The notes beneath the pieces were generated by a model. The model ran no database searches and had not been told where the DNA came from. It was given only the letters and a program-made list of their open reading frames with translations. A program made the translations under genes and the position numbers. From Sediminibacterium sp. (GTDB lineage Bacteria > Bacteroidota > Bacteroidia > Chitinophagales > Chitinophagaceae), in NCBI RefSeq assembly GCF_019264485.1, contig NZ_JAHVAA010000011.1:186001-250000 (forward strand): a stretch of DNA of 64,000 bases, read 5' to 3'. Below are positions 44,802 through 53,885 of this stretch, piece after piece (the stretch's first letter is position 1; each line of letters begins with the position of its first letter).

Positions 44802-44930
44802 GAGCTACAAGCTGTCAGCTTCAAGCTACAAGCAGAAGCTGTCGCTAAGAGCGATAAATCACCTTATTTATAAGTGTGTTTAGCTTACCGCTTGTAGCTT
44901 GTGGCTTGTAGCTTGAAGCTGGCAGCTTTT
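44802..44930. repeat. Hairpin of heptad words (AAGCTNC) upstream of atpD
   Basis: Left words GAGCTAC, AAGCTGT, CAGCTTC, AAGCTAC (44802-44829). The right arm (44890-44930) is their complement (CTTGTAG, CTTGTGG, CTTGTAG, CTTGAAG). The pair flanks a ~60-bp centre and lies between divergent genes. Confidence 0.82.
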
Positions 44931-44953
44931 GTGGGTAAAATTTAGTTGATGGA

Positions 44954-44988
44954 TTTGCCATTTTTTAGGGCACATCCCCTTACCTTTG
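44954..44988 (+). promoter_or_regulatory. Promoter for atpD-atpC
   Basis: TTTG at 44954-44957 and TACCTTTG (exact TAnnTTTG) at 44981-44988, 23 bp apart, within the spacing described for Bacteroidota housekeeping promoters. It leaves a leader of about 65 nt before the atpD ATG. Confidence 0.65.
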
Positions 44989-45037
44989 CCGCCAAATCGG
45001 AAAACCTGTTTTCCGTGCCCGGAAGGGTATATTTTAA

Positions 45038-46561
<1,524 letters not shown>

Positions 46562-46567
46562 ATTTAA

Positions 46568-46689
46568 TTTGAAAATTTGGGAATTTGAAAATTTGAAAAT
46601 GGAGCGAGTCTCATTTTTAAACTTTTATACAAACAATGTTTTTTTTGATTTCCCGATTTTCAAATTTTCAAATTTTCAAATTTTCAAAT
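46568..46689. repeat. Octad hairpin between atpD and atpC
   Basis: Left: TTTGAAAA, TTTGGGAA, TTTGAAAA, TTTGAAAA (46568-46599). Right: TTTCAAAT four times (46658-46689), complementary to the left. The right arm ends 4 bp before the atpC ATG and no Shine-Dalgarno is seen, so this structure is the atpC leader. Confidence 0.85.
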
Positions 46690-46693
46690 TACT

Positions 46694-46945
46694 ATGACCC
46701 TCGAAATATTAACACCCGAGAAAAAGCTGTATAGCGGAGAAGTATACGGGATTCAATTACCCGGTATTACCGGATTATTTGAAGTACTCGATCAGCACGC
46801 TCCACTGGTAAGTGCGTTGGGGAAAGGCAATGTGAAGATTCTGAAAGATAAAACCAATACAGAACTGTATAGTATACAGAGTGGTTTTGTAGAAGTATTG
46901 AATAATAAGGTGACGGTTTTGGTAGAGGGTGCATCTGCCATTTGA
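46694..46945 (+). CDS. atpC: ATP synthase F1 subunit epsilon, short form
   Basis: An 83-residue protein covering only the N-terminal beta-sandwich domain: LEILTPEKKLYSGEVYGIQL, GLFEVLDQHAPLVSALGKG and GFVEVLNNKVTVLVEGA. The C-terminal helical pair that inhibits ATP hydrolysis in E. coli (about 135 residues in all) is missing. Short epsilon subunits are known in Bacteroidota. The gene belongs with atpD and is followed by a strong terminator. Confidence 0.93.
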   Translation: MTLEILTPEKKLYSGEVYGIQLPGITGLFEVLDQHAPLVSALGKGNVKILKDKTNTELYSIQSGFVEVLNNKVTVLVEGASAI

Positions 46946-46962
46946 GCCTAATGGGTTACTGA

Positions 46963-47021
46963 ACACTTGAAAATAAATAAAAGCTCCGGTTTCTACCGGA
47001 GCTTTTTTATTTTCAAGTGTC
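46963..47021. terminator. Strong bidirectional terminator after atpC
   Basis: The core stem AAGCTCCGGT-TTCT-ACCGGAGCTT (46981-47004) has A-rich and T-rich flanks, and an outer stem ACACTTGAAAA / TTTTCAAGTGT extends it to nearly 28 bp per side. The next gene is convergent, so it can serve both strands. Confidence 0.92.
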
Positions 47022-47144
47022 TCGTTCGGCTATAAGCTGACACAAAAATCCTGTAAACACTGTTCTAACGCTTTGTAAATTCATTATTGCAGGTCAGGTG
47101 ATGATTTATAGCTGAAACTAATGTATGCCCGGAAGAATAAAAGA

Positions 47145-47780
47145 TTACGATTCTGCAGATTTGGTTCTGTCAACTATTACTTTAATCATGGTATCAAGCT
47201 CTGTGGCAGATTCTTTGAGATAGTGCAATAACTCTGTTTCCGATAAGTCATTTTTTTTCAATTCGTAAAGTGTCAATAAGCCAATAATATTTGCCACTGG
47301 CTTACGAATTTCATGAGATTGCATCCAGGCAATTTTTTTCAACTGCTTGTTTTGCGCTAACATTTTTTCCTGCAATAGCTGAGTTTCAGTAATATCATGA
47401 TTAATGCCAATTAGCCTGATTGGTTGGTTAGCAGCGTTGCGGATACATTTTACATTACCCGCAATAATCCTGACCTCCCCATTGGGTCTGATGATGCGAA
47501 ACTGTGCAAATAATGGTGTATTGGATTTAAGTATTTCCTCTATAGCTTTTTCAGTAGCTGGTAAATCATCGGGATGGACTTTGCATGTAAAGTCTTCCAT
47601 CTGGTGATGAAAATCTTCTTTTTTCACACCATAGATATCATGCATTTTATTATCCCATATCAACCGGTTATTGATAAAATCAAATTCCCATACACCGAAG
47701 TTGAGCAAATGAGAAGCCAGCAAAAGCCTTTCTGCTTCTGAAAAAAAGAAGTTATGAATATACTGCTGGGGGGTAGTCAA
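47145..47780 (-). CDS. PAS protein with a histidine-kinase H-box but no ATPase domain
   Basis: A 211-residue protein starting at TTG (no ATG precedes the PAS domain). A PAS/PAC domain (about 22-132: FGVWEFDFINNRLIWDNKMH, then GEVRIIAGNVKCIRN and IRLIGINHDITE) leads to a short coiled coil and an H-box-like segment, WMQSHEIRKPVANIIGL, with a helical hairpin to the end. The HATPase domain is absent and no partner gene adjoins. It might accept phosphate from another kinase or dimerise with one. Whether it is a shortened kinase or a natural small family is open. Confidence 0.7.
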   Translation of the reverse strand: MTTPQQYIHNFFFSEAERLLLASHLLNFGVWEFDFINNRLIWDNKMHDIYGVKKEDFHHQMEDFTCKVHPDDLPATEKAIEEILKSNTPLFAQFRIIRPNGEVRIIAGNVKCIRNAANQPIRLIGINHDITETQLLQEKMLAQNKQLKKIAWMQSHEIRKPVANIIGLLTLYELKKNDLSETELLHYLKESATELDTMIKVIVDRTKSAES

Positions 47781-47860
47781 GTATTAAATTCAGTATAAGG
47801 TAGTAAATCAAATTGGTAAAACAGGCATAGATTGGCTTAAAAAACTGAAAAAGCGTGCTT

Positions 47861-48412
47861 TCAGTTGAGCTGAGGGTCCAGGGGATAGTTGATCATCTGA
47901 CTATATTCTCCGCCCAGTTCAGCCAGTGCCTTTTTCCAGATAGCACTTGCTTCCGTATGAAAAATCAAACCTTTATTGGCTGGTCTGGTGATCCAGCTTT
48001 TTTCGTCCAATTCGCCCTGAAGCTGGAGTTCGCTCCATCCGCTGTACCCGATAAAGAAACGCAGATCACCAGGTAGCAGTTCTTTTGTTTGAAGCAATGC
48101 CAGTACTGCGGGAAAATTACCGCCCCAATATACCTGCTCGGTTACTTTACTGCTGCCCGCAATAAGATCGGGCCGCTGGTGCAGAAAGTGTAATGTATCT
48201 TTTTGTACTGGTCCGCCTTCGAGTAAGGGAATATGAAGACCTGCTGCTTCGGGTACCACATCTTCCAAACTAATACCAAGTGGTTTATTTAGAACGAAAC
48301 CGAAGCTGCCTTCATTCTGGTGTTCGCAAAGGAGTACAACTGTCCTTAAAAAATTAGGGTCTTTCAGAAACGGGTCAGAAATAAGTAATATACCAGGCTG
48401 TAAGAGATCCAT
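47861..48412 (-). CDS. YqgE/AlgH family protein
   Basis: A 183-residue cytosolic protein. PGILLISDPFLKDPNFLRTV, VVLLCEHQNEGSFGFVLNKP, the LEGGPVQKDTLHFLH block and RFFIGYSGWSELQLQGEL are UPF0301/AlgH landmarks. The molecular role is not settled; AlgH affects alginate genes in Pseudomonas. It is divergent from the sensor-kinase gene and separated from it by 115 bp. Confidence 0.92.
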   Translation of the reverse strand: MDLLQPGILLISDPFLKDPNFLRTVVLLCEHQNEGSFGFVLNKPLGISLEDVVPEAAGLHIPLLEGGPVQKDTLHFLHQRPDLIAGSSKVTEQVYWGGNFPAVLALLQTKELLPGDLRFFIGYSGWSELQLQGELDEKSWITRPANKGLIFHTEASAIWKKALAELGGEYSQMINYPLDPQLN

Positions 48413-48492
48413 AATGAAAAGTTAAGCTAAACATTTTAATCATGCAAGCAGCCGGGGGGCGTTAAAAAGGTGATAAACATAGCCAATACCTG

Positions 48493-48522
48493 TTTGCTAC
48501 TTGTAACAGACCATTATATTTG
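48493..48522 (+). promoter_or_regulatory. Promoter of the sensor-kinase gene, abutting its start codon
   Basis: TTTG (48493-48496), 18 bp, TATATTTG (48515-48522): an almost ideal Bacteroidota promoter. The -7 box ends 5 bp before the ATG at 48528, so the start of transcription would fall on or next to the start codon, giving a leaderless or nearly leaderless mRNA. Confidence 0.7.
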
Positions 48523-48527
48523 TATGG

Positions 48528-49862
48528 ATGAAGAGAACTTTCCCCGTTATCGTCATACTGATTACGCTCTCACTGCTTGGACTTTTTATCGTACAAAGTT
48601 CATGGCTGAATAATTTATTGGAAATCAGGAATACCGAATTCAGGAGTAAGGTAGATAATGCGGGAGGCAGGGTTGCCATACAACTGAATGGTGCGGCAAA
48701 AAGTACACAATCACTTCGTTTACCCAAGAGAGGCGGACTTACTTTTAATTCAGATTTTCACCTGCATGTATTAAAACCCCCAACCATTGACCAGCGGTAC
48801 AGTGTACAGGATATCTATCGGATGATCAGAACAGAATTGGAAACAGAAGGTATACGCGATATTAATTTTGAATATGCCATAATAGCTCCTTCAGAAGATA
48901 TTGAAATGTCGACCCGAAATTTTTCAAAAGAATATTGGGATACAGTGGTAAACAGACGCCATTATTTTGGAATTGTTCCTGAAAGCGGATCTGATTTTGA
49001 AGGGATCAGTAGTATTGAAACACTTGTAATTGTAGTACCTGATTTTAAGAAACAGGTTTGGGCCTCGCTTAAATGGGAATTGATAGGTGCCCTGGTATTC
49101 ATGCTCATTATCATTGCTGCTTTTTATGTAACCATACGATCATTGCTGAATCAGAAAAAATTGAGTGAAATAAAGAGTGATTTCATCAATAATATGACGC
49201 ATGAGTTCAAGACACCATTGGCCACGATATCATTGGCTGTTGATGCGATCAGGAATGATAAAGTGCAGGCAGACCCTACGAAGATGAAATACTTCAGTGG
49301 TATTATCAAGGAAGAAAATATTCGCATGAATAAGCATGTGGAAACAATTCTTCAGGCTGCATTAATGGAGAAACAGGAATTAAAACTCAATGAAGTTCCA
49401 TTACATGTACATGAAGTGATACAGCATGCACTCGATAACCACCAGTTACAGTTACAAGACAAAGAAGGAGTGGTAGAATTATACCTTAACGCAGCGAATG
49501 ATTTGATTGAGGGCGATGAAGTACATTTCACCAATATGATTTCTAACCTGGTCGACAATGCCATTAAATATTCTAAAGACAAGCCCATCATTCGTATTAC
49601 CACTCACAGCACTGCCCGTAGTATTGTAATTCGTGTGGAAGACAATGGTATTGGAATGAATAAAGAAACCCTCAAACGGATTTTCGAAAAATTTTACCGT
49701 GCACATACCGGTAATCTCCATAATGTAAAAGGGTTTGGTTTGGGTATGAGTTATGTGAAAACAGTTATTGATGCACACAAAGGCAAAATAAAAGTAGACA
49801 GCACTTTAGGGAAAGGAAGCAGTTTCACACTTGAAGTTTCTTTGAAAAAAGGAAATGCATAG
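48528..49862 (+). CDS. Membrane sensor histidine kinase, orphan
   Basis: A 444-residue kinase. Membrane helices at about 7-25 and 184-204 bound a ~155-residue periplasmic sensor region with no recognised domain. HisKA has H225 in NNMTHEFKTPLATISLAVDA. The HATPase domain shows the N box (NLVDNAIKYSK), G1 (VEDNGIGMNKETL), the F box (IFEKFYRA) and G2 (GFGLGMSYVKTVIDAHKG). No response-regulator gene is next to it, so the partner is encoded elsewhere. The signal is unknown. Confidence 0.92.
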   Translation: MKRTFPVIVILITLSLLGLFIVQSSWLNNLLEIRNTEFRSKVDNAGGRVAIQLNGAAKSTQSLRLPKRGGLTFNSDFHLHVLKPPTIDQRYSVQDIYRMIRTELETEGIRDINFEYAIIAPSEDIEMSTRNFSKEYWDTVVNRRHYFGIVPESGSDFEGISSIETLVIVVPDFKKQVWASLKWELIGALVFMLIIIAAFYVTIRSLLNQKKLSEIKSDFINNMTHEFKTPLATISLAVDAIRNDKVQADPTKMKYFSGIIKEENIRMNKHVETILQAALMEKQELKLNEVPLHVHEVIQHALDNHQLQLQDKEGVVELYLNAANDLIEGDEVHFTNMISNLVDNAIKYSKDKPIIRITTHSTARSIVIRVEDNGIGMNKETLKRIFEKFYRAHTGNLHNVKGFGLGMSYVKTVIDAHKGKIKVDSTLGKGSSFTLEVSLKKGNA

Positions 49863-49883
49863 GAGGTGGTATAGCTGCTGGCC

Positions 49884-49957
49884 ACGAGCTGCCAGCTACT
49901 AGCTTTTCAGGAAAATCTTTTTCTTACTAACTTTGGTAATAGCTTATAGCTAATAAC
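49884..49957. repeat. Heptad words (TAGCTNN) between convergent genes
   Basis: GAGCTGC, CAGCTAC, TAGCTTT and, after a gap, AATAGCT, TATAGCT, AATAACT. They lie between the sensor-kinase gene (+) and queA (-). Weaker than other arrays in the window. Confidence 0.6.
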
Positions 49958-49963
49958 TACTGA

Positions 49964-51187
49964 TTAGCACCATAATAAACAACCATCACCATAACTCAGG
50001 AACCTGAATTGATGGTCGAGTGCATAATCATAAATTGTTCTCCAGTCAGATCCGGTAATGGCAGCCACGAGTAATAATAGTGTTGATTGTGGCTGATGAA
50101 AATTCGTAATTAATGCGTGGATGATCCTGAACCTGTACCCGGGTGCAATAATAATCCTGGTTTTAGTGATCAGTCTATCTGTATTGTTCAATTTCAGCCA
50201 GTTTAATAAAGCATCTAAGGCCACACCGGGATCAGCCTGTTCGTCTTTTTCATACGGTTCCCACTGCTCAACCAGTAAAGCTGCTGTATTAATGTTTGGG
50301 TGATGTATAATTTTTACCCCTAACCAGTATAAACTTTCAAGCGTGCGTAAGGAGGTGGTGCCGACTGCAATAATCTTATCAGACAAATGTTTTTTTATTT
50401 CTTCAATCGTTTCAACAGATACATCAATAAACTCAGCATGCATATCATGATCCTGCATGAGTTGGGCCTTAACAGGTTTAAAAGTTCCGGCACCAACATG
50501 TAAGGTTACAAATGTGGTATTTATGTTAGCTGCCTGCAGTGAAGAGAGTAAGGATTCGGTGAAATGCAATCCTGCAGTAGGCGCCGCAACAGAGCCATCA
50601 TATTTTGCATAAACTGTCTGGTACCTGTCATGATCCGTTGTTTCAGCCGCCCTGTTCATATAAGGGGGTAGGGGCAAATTACCAGCGGCATGTAATACTT
50701 CTGCGAAAGAAATATCGGGGTTGTTCCAATGGAAAGCAATGATATAATAGTCTTGTACCTGTTCAATTTTTTGGGCAGTAAGTGAAACGGATAAACCTTT
50801 GTATAAAAAAGATAAAGAGAGAAAAGGCTCCTTCCATTTTTTGGCGCCACCTATCAGGCATTTCCAGTATACTTCTTGTTTTTGTAACATGGCCGTTGTA
50901 ATATCAGCATAACGGTCATCTGGTTCCAGACAGAATATTTCGATAAGCGTACCGGTTTCTTTCTTAAAATATAATCGTGCTTCCACTACTTTGGTATTGT
51001 TGAACACCAGCAAGCTGTTTGAAGGAATTAAGGAAGGGAGGTTACTGTAAACAGCACTATCAATCTGTTGGTTGCGAAATACCAGCAGTTTACTCTGGTC
51101 TCTTTCTGCTAATGGATAACGTGCAATTTTTTCTTCAGGTAAATCATAGATATAATCCAGTATCGATAAATCTTTAGGATGTTTCAT
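49964..51187 (-). CDS. queA: tRNA preQ1(34) S-adenosylmethionine ribosyltransferase-isomerase
   Basis: About 407 residues from the ATG at 51187; a TTG at 51208 was rejected because it lies inside the -7 box TAACTTTG (51206-51213). SILDYIYDLPEEKIARYPL, SLLVFNNTKVVEARLYF, GSVAAPTAGLHFTESLL, TFVTLHVGAGTFKPVKA, MHAEFIDVS and LITNFHQPQSTLLLLVAA are QueA blocks. It transfers and isomerises the ribose of SAM onto preQ1 in tRNA, the penultimate step to queuosine. The length is at the upper end for the family, with a longer middle. Confidence 0.95.
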   Translation of the reverse strand: MKHPKDLSILDYIYDLPEEKIARYPLAERDQSKLLVFRNQQIDSAVYSNLPSLIPSNSLLVFNNTKVVEARLYFKKETGTLIEIFCLEPDDRYADITTAMLQKQEVYWKCLIGGAKKWKEPFLSLSFLYKGLSVSLTAQKIEQVQDYYIIAFHWNNPDISFAEVLHAAGNLPLPPYMNRAAETTDHDRYQTVYAKYDGSVAAPTAGLHFTESLLSSLQAANINTTFVTLHVGAGTFKPVKAQLMQDHDMHAEFIDVSVETIEEIKKHLSDKIIAVGTTSLRTLESLYWLGVKIIHHPNINTAALLVEQWEPYEKDEQADPGVALDALLNWLKLNNTDRLITKTRIIIAPGYRFRIIHALITNFHQPQSTLLLLVAAITGSDWRTIYDYALDHQFRFLSYGDGCLLWC

Positions 51188-51205
51188 TGCACAATATTGA
51201 AGCGG

Positions 51206-51213
51206 CAAAGTTA
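51206..51213 (-). promoter_or_regulatory. -7 box (TAACTTTG) for queA
   Basis: Exact TAnnTTTG match on the minus strand, 18 bp upstream of the chosen ATG. No clear -33 element. Confidence 0.5.
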
Positions 51214-51237
51214 GTGTGGGAGAGCTTTACAGTTATA

Positions 51238-51633
51238 TCATTTCTTTCTCCGAACAAGTTTTAAGCCGCTCCATTCTTCACTCACTGCGCAAACTTTTAT
51301 ATCAACCCATCCGGCTGGTAGAATAATGTCTCTGATACGATCTTCCGTAAGGTCGGTTACTATCCCAGCTGATTTTTTATACCATGACACCCATATACAT
51401 CCTGTTTCCGCAATTTCTTCAATCAGCCTCGGGAAGAGATTTTTCAGTTCGTTCTGGCTACGAACAAAACAATGAACCATATCGGCTTTTCCACTTTTTA
51501 CCACTTTTAGGGGTGAAGGAAAGTCAATGAGCCTGGCATAGTCTGCCGGCGCAGCGATAAGCCTGATACGGGTTTCCGGTTGAATGCCCAGTTTCTGCCA
51601 AACAGGTTTGCCTGAATATCCGGGGTTAGCCAT
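51238..51633 (-). CDS. DUF3052-family protein
   Basis: A 131-residue soluble protein. GYSGKPVWQKLGIQPETRIR at the start and CIWVSWYKKSAGIVTDLTED followed by VDIKVCAVSEEWSGLKLVRR at the end are the DUF3052 landmarks. No function is established. It lies 50 bp upstream of queA on the same strand and may be co-transcribed with it. Confidence 0.85.
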   Translation of the reverse strand: MANPGYSGKPVWQKLGIQPETRIRLIAAPADYARLIDFPSPLKVVKSGKADMVHCFVRSQNELKNLFPRLIEEIAETGCIWVSWYKKSAGIVTDLTEDRIRDIILPAGWVDIKVCAVSEEWSGLKLVRRKK

Positions 51634-51892
51634 TATTTAATCTTTTATGGATTGATTTTCAGTGAAATATATGCCAGTTACCGGTTTTAATAGGTTATTC
51701 ACTCACTATTCACACTAATCCACAATTCATTCACACCCCTTTTTCGAGAAATCTGCTGAAAATCAATGCAGTATTGAATTATAGCGAAATGAAATCTGTG
51801 GATAAATACAGTCGCTCCAAATTCGGGTAGAAAGTGGGAAAAAGTGTTATTTTGTGTCAACAAGTGGTAATCATTTAAATATTTATTCACCA
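51634..51892. promoter_or_regulatory. Control region of the dcw cluster: DnaA-box-like sites and MraZ-type repeats
   Basis: A 259-bp gap between divergent genes. DnaA-box-like sequences are TTATTCACT (51695-51703), CTATTCACA (51706-51714), TAATCCACA (51716-51724, one mismatch) and a perfect TGTGGATAA (51797-51805, minus-strand TTATCCACA). Just before mraZ, four GTGNN units stand in exact 10-bp steps (51834-51868). TATTTTG within them is a possible -7 element, so a bound MraZ would cover the promoter. Confidence 0.55.
51834..51868 (+). promoter_or_regulatory. MraZ operator (four GTG repeats, 10-bp period)
   Basis: GTGGG (51834-51838), GTGTT (51844-51848), GTGTC (51854-51858) and GTGGT (51864-51868), each separated by exactly 5 bp. 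Known MraZ sites are GTGGG/GTGGN repeats with 5-bp spacers in front of mraZ. Only the first unit is a full GTGGG. Confidence 0.7.
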
Positions 51893-52342
51893 ATGACCGG
51901 ATTTCACGGAGAATATGAAGCTACAGTTGACGCGAAAGGGCGTTTTCTGCTTCCTGGCGGACTGAAAAAGCAGTTGCCGGAAGGAGAGAGCCGTTTCATC
52001 CTCAGCCGTGGCTTTGAAAAATGTCTCACGTTATATCCATTGAAAAGTTGGGAAATAATTATTGCAAAGATCAGCCAGTTGAATGATTTCGACCCCAAGG
52101 TACGCCAATTCCGTCGTCAGTTTTTGGGCGGTGCAACAGAAATAGAGCTGGATAATGCCGGCCGTATGTTGTTACCCGCTTCGCTGAAGGAGTTTGCGGG
52201 CTTAAGCAAGGATATCATCCTCGCTGCCGCCCTTGACCGTTTCGAGATCTGGGATGCCGGTAAGTACAAACAGCTCTTTGAGGATTTCTCACCAGAAGCT
52301 TTCAGTAGCCTGGCGCAGGAAGTGATGACAGAAAAAATTTGA
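51893..52342 (+). CDS. mraZ: MraZ, transcriptional regulator of the dcw cluster
   Basis: About 149 residues from the ATG at 51893 (MTGFHGEYEATVDAKGRFLL). A GTG at 51854 lies inside the operator and was rejected. The two SpoVT/AbrB-like halves are marked by DAKGRFLLP and, in the second, ELDNAGRMLLPASLKEFAG. MraZ binds GTGGG repeats before its own gene and represses the operon in E. coli. The gene's last codons run into a TTTGAAAA-type word, which supplies the stop TGA. Confidence 0.95.
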   Translation: MTGFHGEYEATVDAKGRFLLPGGLKKQLPEGESRFILSRGFEKCLTLYPLKSWEIIIAKISQLNDFDPKVRQFRRQFLGGATEIELDNAGRMLLPASLKEFAGLSKDIILAAALDRFEIWDAGKYKQLFEDFSPEAFSSLAQEVMTEKI

Positions 52343-52493
52343 AAATGAGGCAATTTGTCCAAAGGACTCCGATGGGAGAAAATTTGAAAATGAAATACAT
52401 GTGCTGCTTCATTTTCGGCTTTTCTCAGATAGTCGTATTTCCAAATTTCCAAATTTCCAAATTTCCAAATTGATCATTTTTCAAATTTCCAAA
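52341..52493. repeat. Octad arrays and a micro-element between mraZ and rsmH
   Basis: TTTGAAAA words (52338-52390) are interrupted by a 21-bp micro-element (52358-52378, TCC-AAA-GGA + CTCC-GAT-GGGAG; preceded by G, ending in G, followed by A). CCAAATTT words (52441-52472) give the complementary arm. The array runs up to the first codons of rsmH. Confidence 0.82.
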
Positions 52494-53399
52494 TTGAATC
52501 AAGGTTATCACATCCCCGTCCTCTACAATGAAACCCTGGAAGCATTGTCTATCCGACCCGATGGTGTATATGTGGATTGCACTTTTGGAGGTGGTGGACA
52601 TAGCAGGGGGATATTAGCGCAGCTCAATGAAAAAGGTAAGCTTATTGCCTTTGATCAGGATGCTGATGCGCAACGTAATATTCCCGACGACAAACGAGTG
52701 GTATTTGTGCCACAAAATTTTCGTCACCTGCAACGCTTTCTTCGTTTGCATGAGATTACTACCGTCGATGGCATTCTTGCCGATCTGGGTGTAAGCAGTC
52801 ATCAGTTCGATGAAGGTGATCGCGGATTCTCTATTCGCTTCTCCGGTCCGCTGGATATGCGGATGGACAGACGTCAGTCGATCAGTGCGGCGGATATTGT
52901 ACGCAGCTACACCGAACAGCAATTGCATAAAATGTTTGAGCAATATGGGGAAGTCAGCAATTCAAAAACGCTGGCACGTCATATTGCACAACAACGCAAT
53001 CATCTGCAGGTGCAAACCATTGAACAGTTCAAGGCGCTGATTAGTACTGTGGTGAAAGGAAATCCTAATAAGTATTTGGCTCAGGTATTCCAGGCGCTTC
53101 GTATGGAAGTAAACGATGAAATGGGGGCATTGAAAGAAATGCTGCAGCAGGTTCCTGCTGTGCTTAAAACAGGTGGCCGTGTAGCCATCATTACTTTTCA
53201 TTCCATAGAAGACAGGCTGGTAAAGAACTTTTTCCGGCAGGGGAGTTTCGACGAAACACCAGATAACCCCTTATTGTCTGTGGAGAAAGAACAGGTGTTG
53301 AAAGTGATCACAAAAAAACCGATATCAGCAGCAGCGGAAGAGATTAAGCAGAATACAAGAAGCAGAAGTGCAAAACTGAGAGTAGCTGAACGGGTGTAA
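52494..53399 (+). CDS. rsmH: 16S rRNA (cytosine(1402)-N4)-methyltransferase
   Basis: About 301 residues if the TTG at 52494 is the start. Upstream codons (from a GTG at 52401) come from the octad array, and the N-terminus of E. coli RsmH aligns from the residues right after 52494 (YHIPVLYNETLEAL). VYVDCTFGGGGHSRGILAQL binds SAM. DGILADLGVSSHQFDEGDRG, FRQALRMEVN-type and GGRVAIITFHSIEDRLVKNF blocks are all present. It methylates C1402 of 16S rRNA. The start is uncertain because no ATG fits. Confidence 0.9.
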   Translation: MNQGYHIPVLYNETLEALSIRPDGVYVDCTFGGGGHSRGILAQLNEKGKLIAFDQDADAQRNIPDDKRVVFVPQNFRHLQRFLRLHEITTVDGILADLGVSSHQFDEGDRGFSIRFSGPLDMRMDRRQSISAADIVRSYTEQQLHKMFEQYGEVSNSKTLARHIAQQRNHLQVQTIEQFKALISTVVKGNPNKYLAQVFQALRMEVNDEMGALKEMLQQVPAVLKTGGRVAIITFHSIEDRLVKNFFRQGSFDETPDNPLLSVEKEQVLKVITKKPISAAAEEIKQNTRSRSAKLRVAERV

Positions 53400-53443
53400 G
53401 CAGTGAGTAGTGAATAGTCGGTGGTGAGTTGAAAAAAAATTAA

Positions 53444-53767
53444 ATGTCTGAAACAGAAAAAATACAGCAAAACAAAAATCCACTGAGAGGGTTGTTCAAC
53501 TATCAATGGATACTGAAGAATATTCCATTCTTCCTGTTTTTATCAGTATTGGCTGTATTGTATATCGCAAACGGACATATGGCAGATAAGACGATCAGAA
53601 ACATAAATAACACTACCAAAGAGCTGAAAGAATTACAATACGAATATAAGACGCTGAAGAGTGAAGTGATGTTTAAGAGTGAAGAACAACAAGTGATAAA
53701 AGCAACAGAGCCATTGGGATTGAAGGTGATTAAAGAAACACCTGTGAGGCTGAAGAGTGAGAAGTGA
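53444..53767 (+). CDS. ftsL: FtsL-like division protein
   Basis: A 107-residue bitopic protein: a cytosolic start of about 28 residues, one membrane helix (about 29-46, FFLFLSVLAVLYIANGHM) and a periplasmic coiled coil (KTIRNINNTTKELKELQYEY and on). Size, topology and position between rsmH and ftsI identify FtsL, which with FtsB/FtsQ activates septal wall synthesis. Sequence identity alone would not prove it. Confidence 0.8.
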   Translation: MSETEKIQQNKNPLRGLFNYQWILKNIPFFLFLSVLAVLYIANGHMADKTIRNINNTTKELKELQYEYKTLKSEVMFKSEEQQVIKATEPLGLKVIKETPVRLKSEK

Positions 53768-53772
53768 AAGGG

Positions 53773-53828
53773 GAATGGTGAGTGGTGAATGGTGAGTGGG
53801 GAATGGTGAGTGGTCAATGGTGAGTAGT
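53773..53828. repeat. Heptad word array (GARTGGT) between ftsL and ftsI
   Basis: Eight words in register: GAATGGT, GAGTGGT, GAATGGT, GAGTGGG, GAATGGT, GAGTGGT, CAATGGT, GAGTAGT. A shorter run of the same kind (GTGAGTA, GTGAATA) lies at 53403-53416 before ftsL. This is the last array in the window; the rest of the dcw cluster has none. Confidence 0.9.
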
Positions 53829-53885
53829 TAGTAATTGATTAAACATAAAGGATCCTTTTTGTGAAGCAGGGAGGGTTCGGGTGAA

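Noticed and set aside
51690..51810. Chromosome origin oriC
   Set aside because: Only one perfect DnaA box, no dnaA/dnaN nearby and no visible repeat of AT-rich 13-mers; kept only as a DnaA-box cluster.
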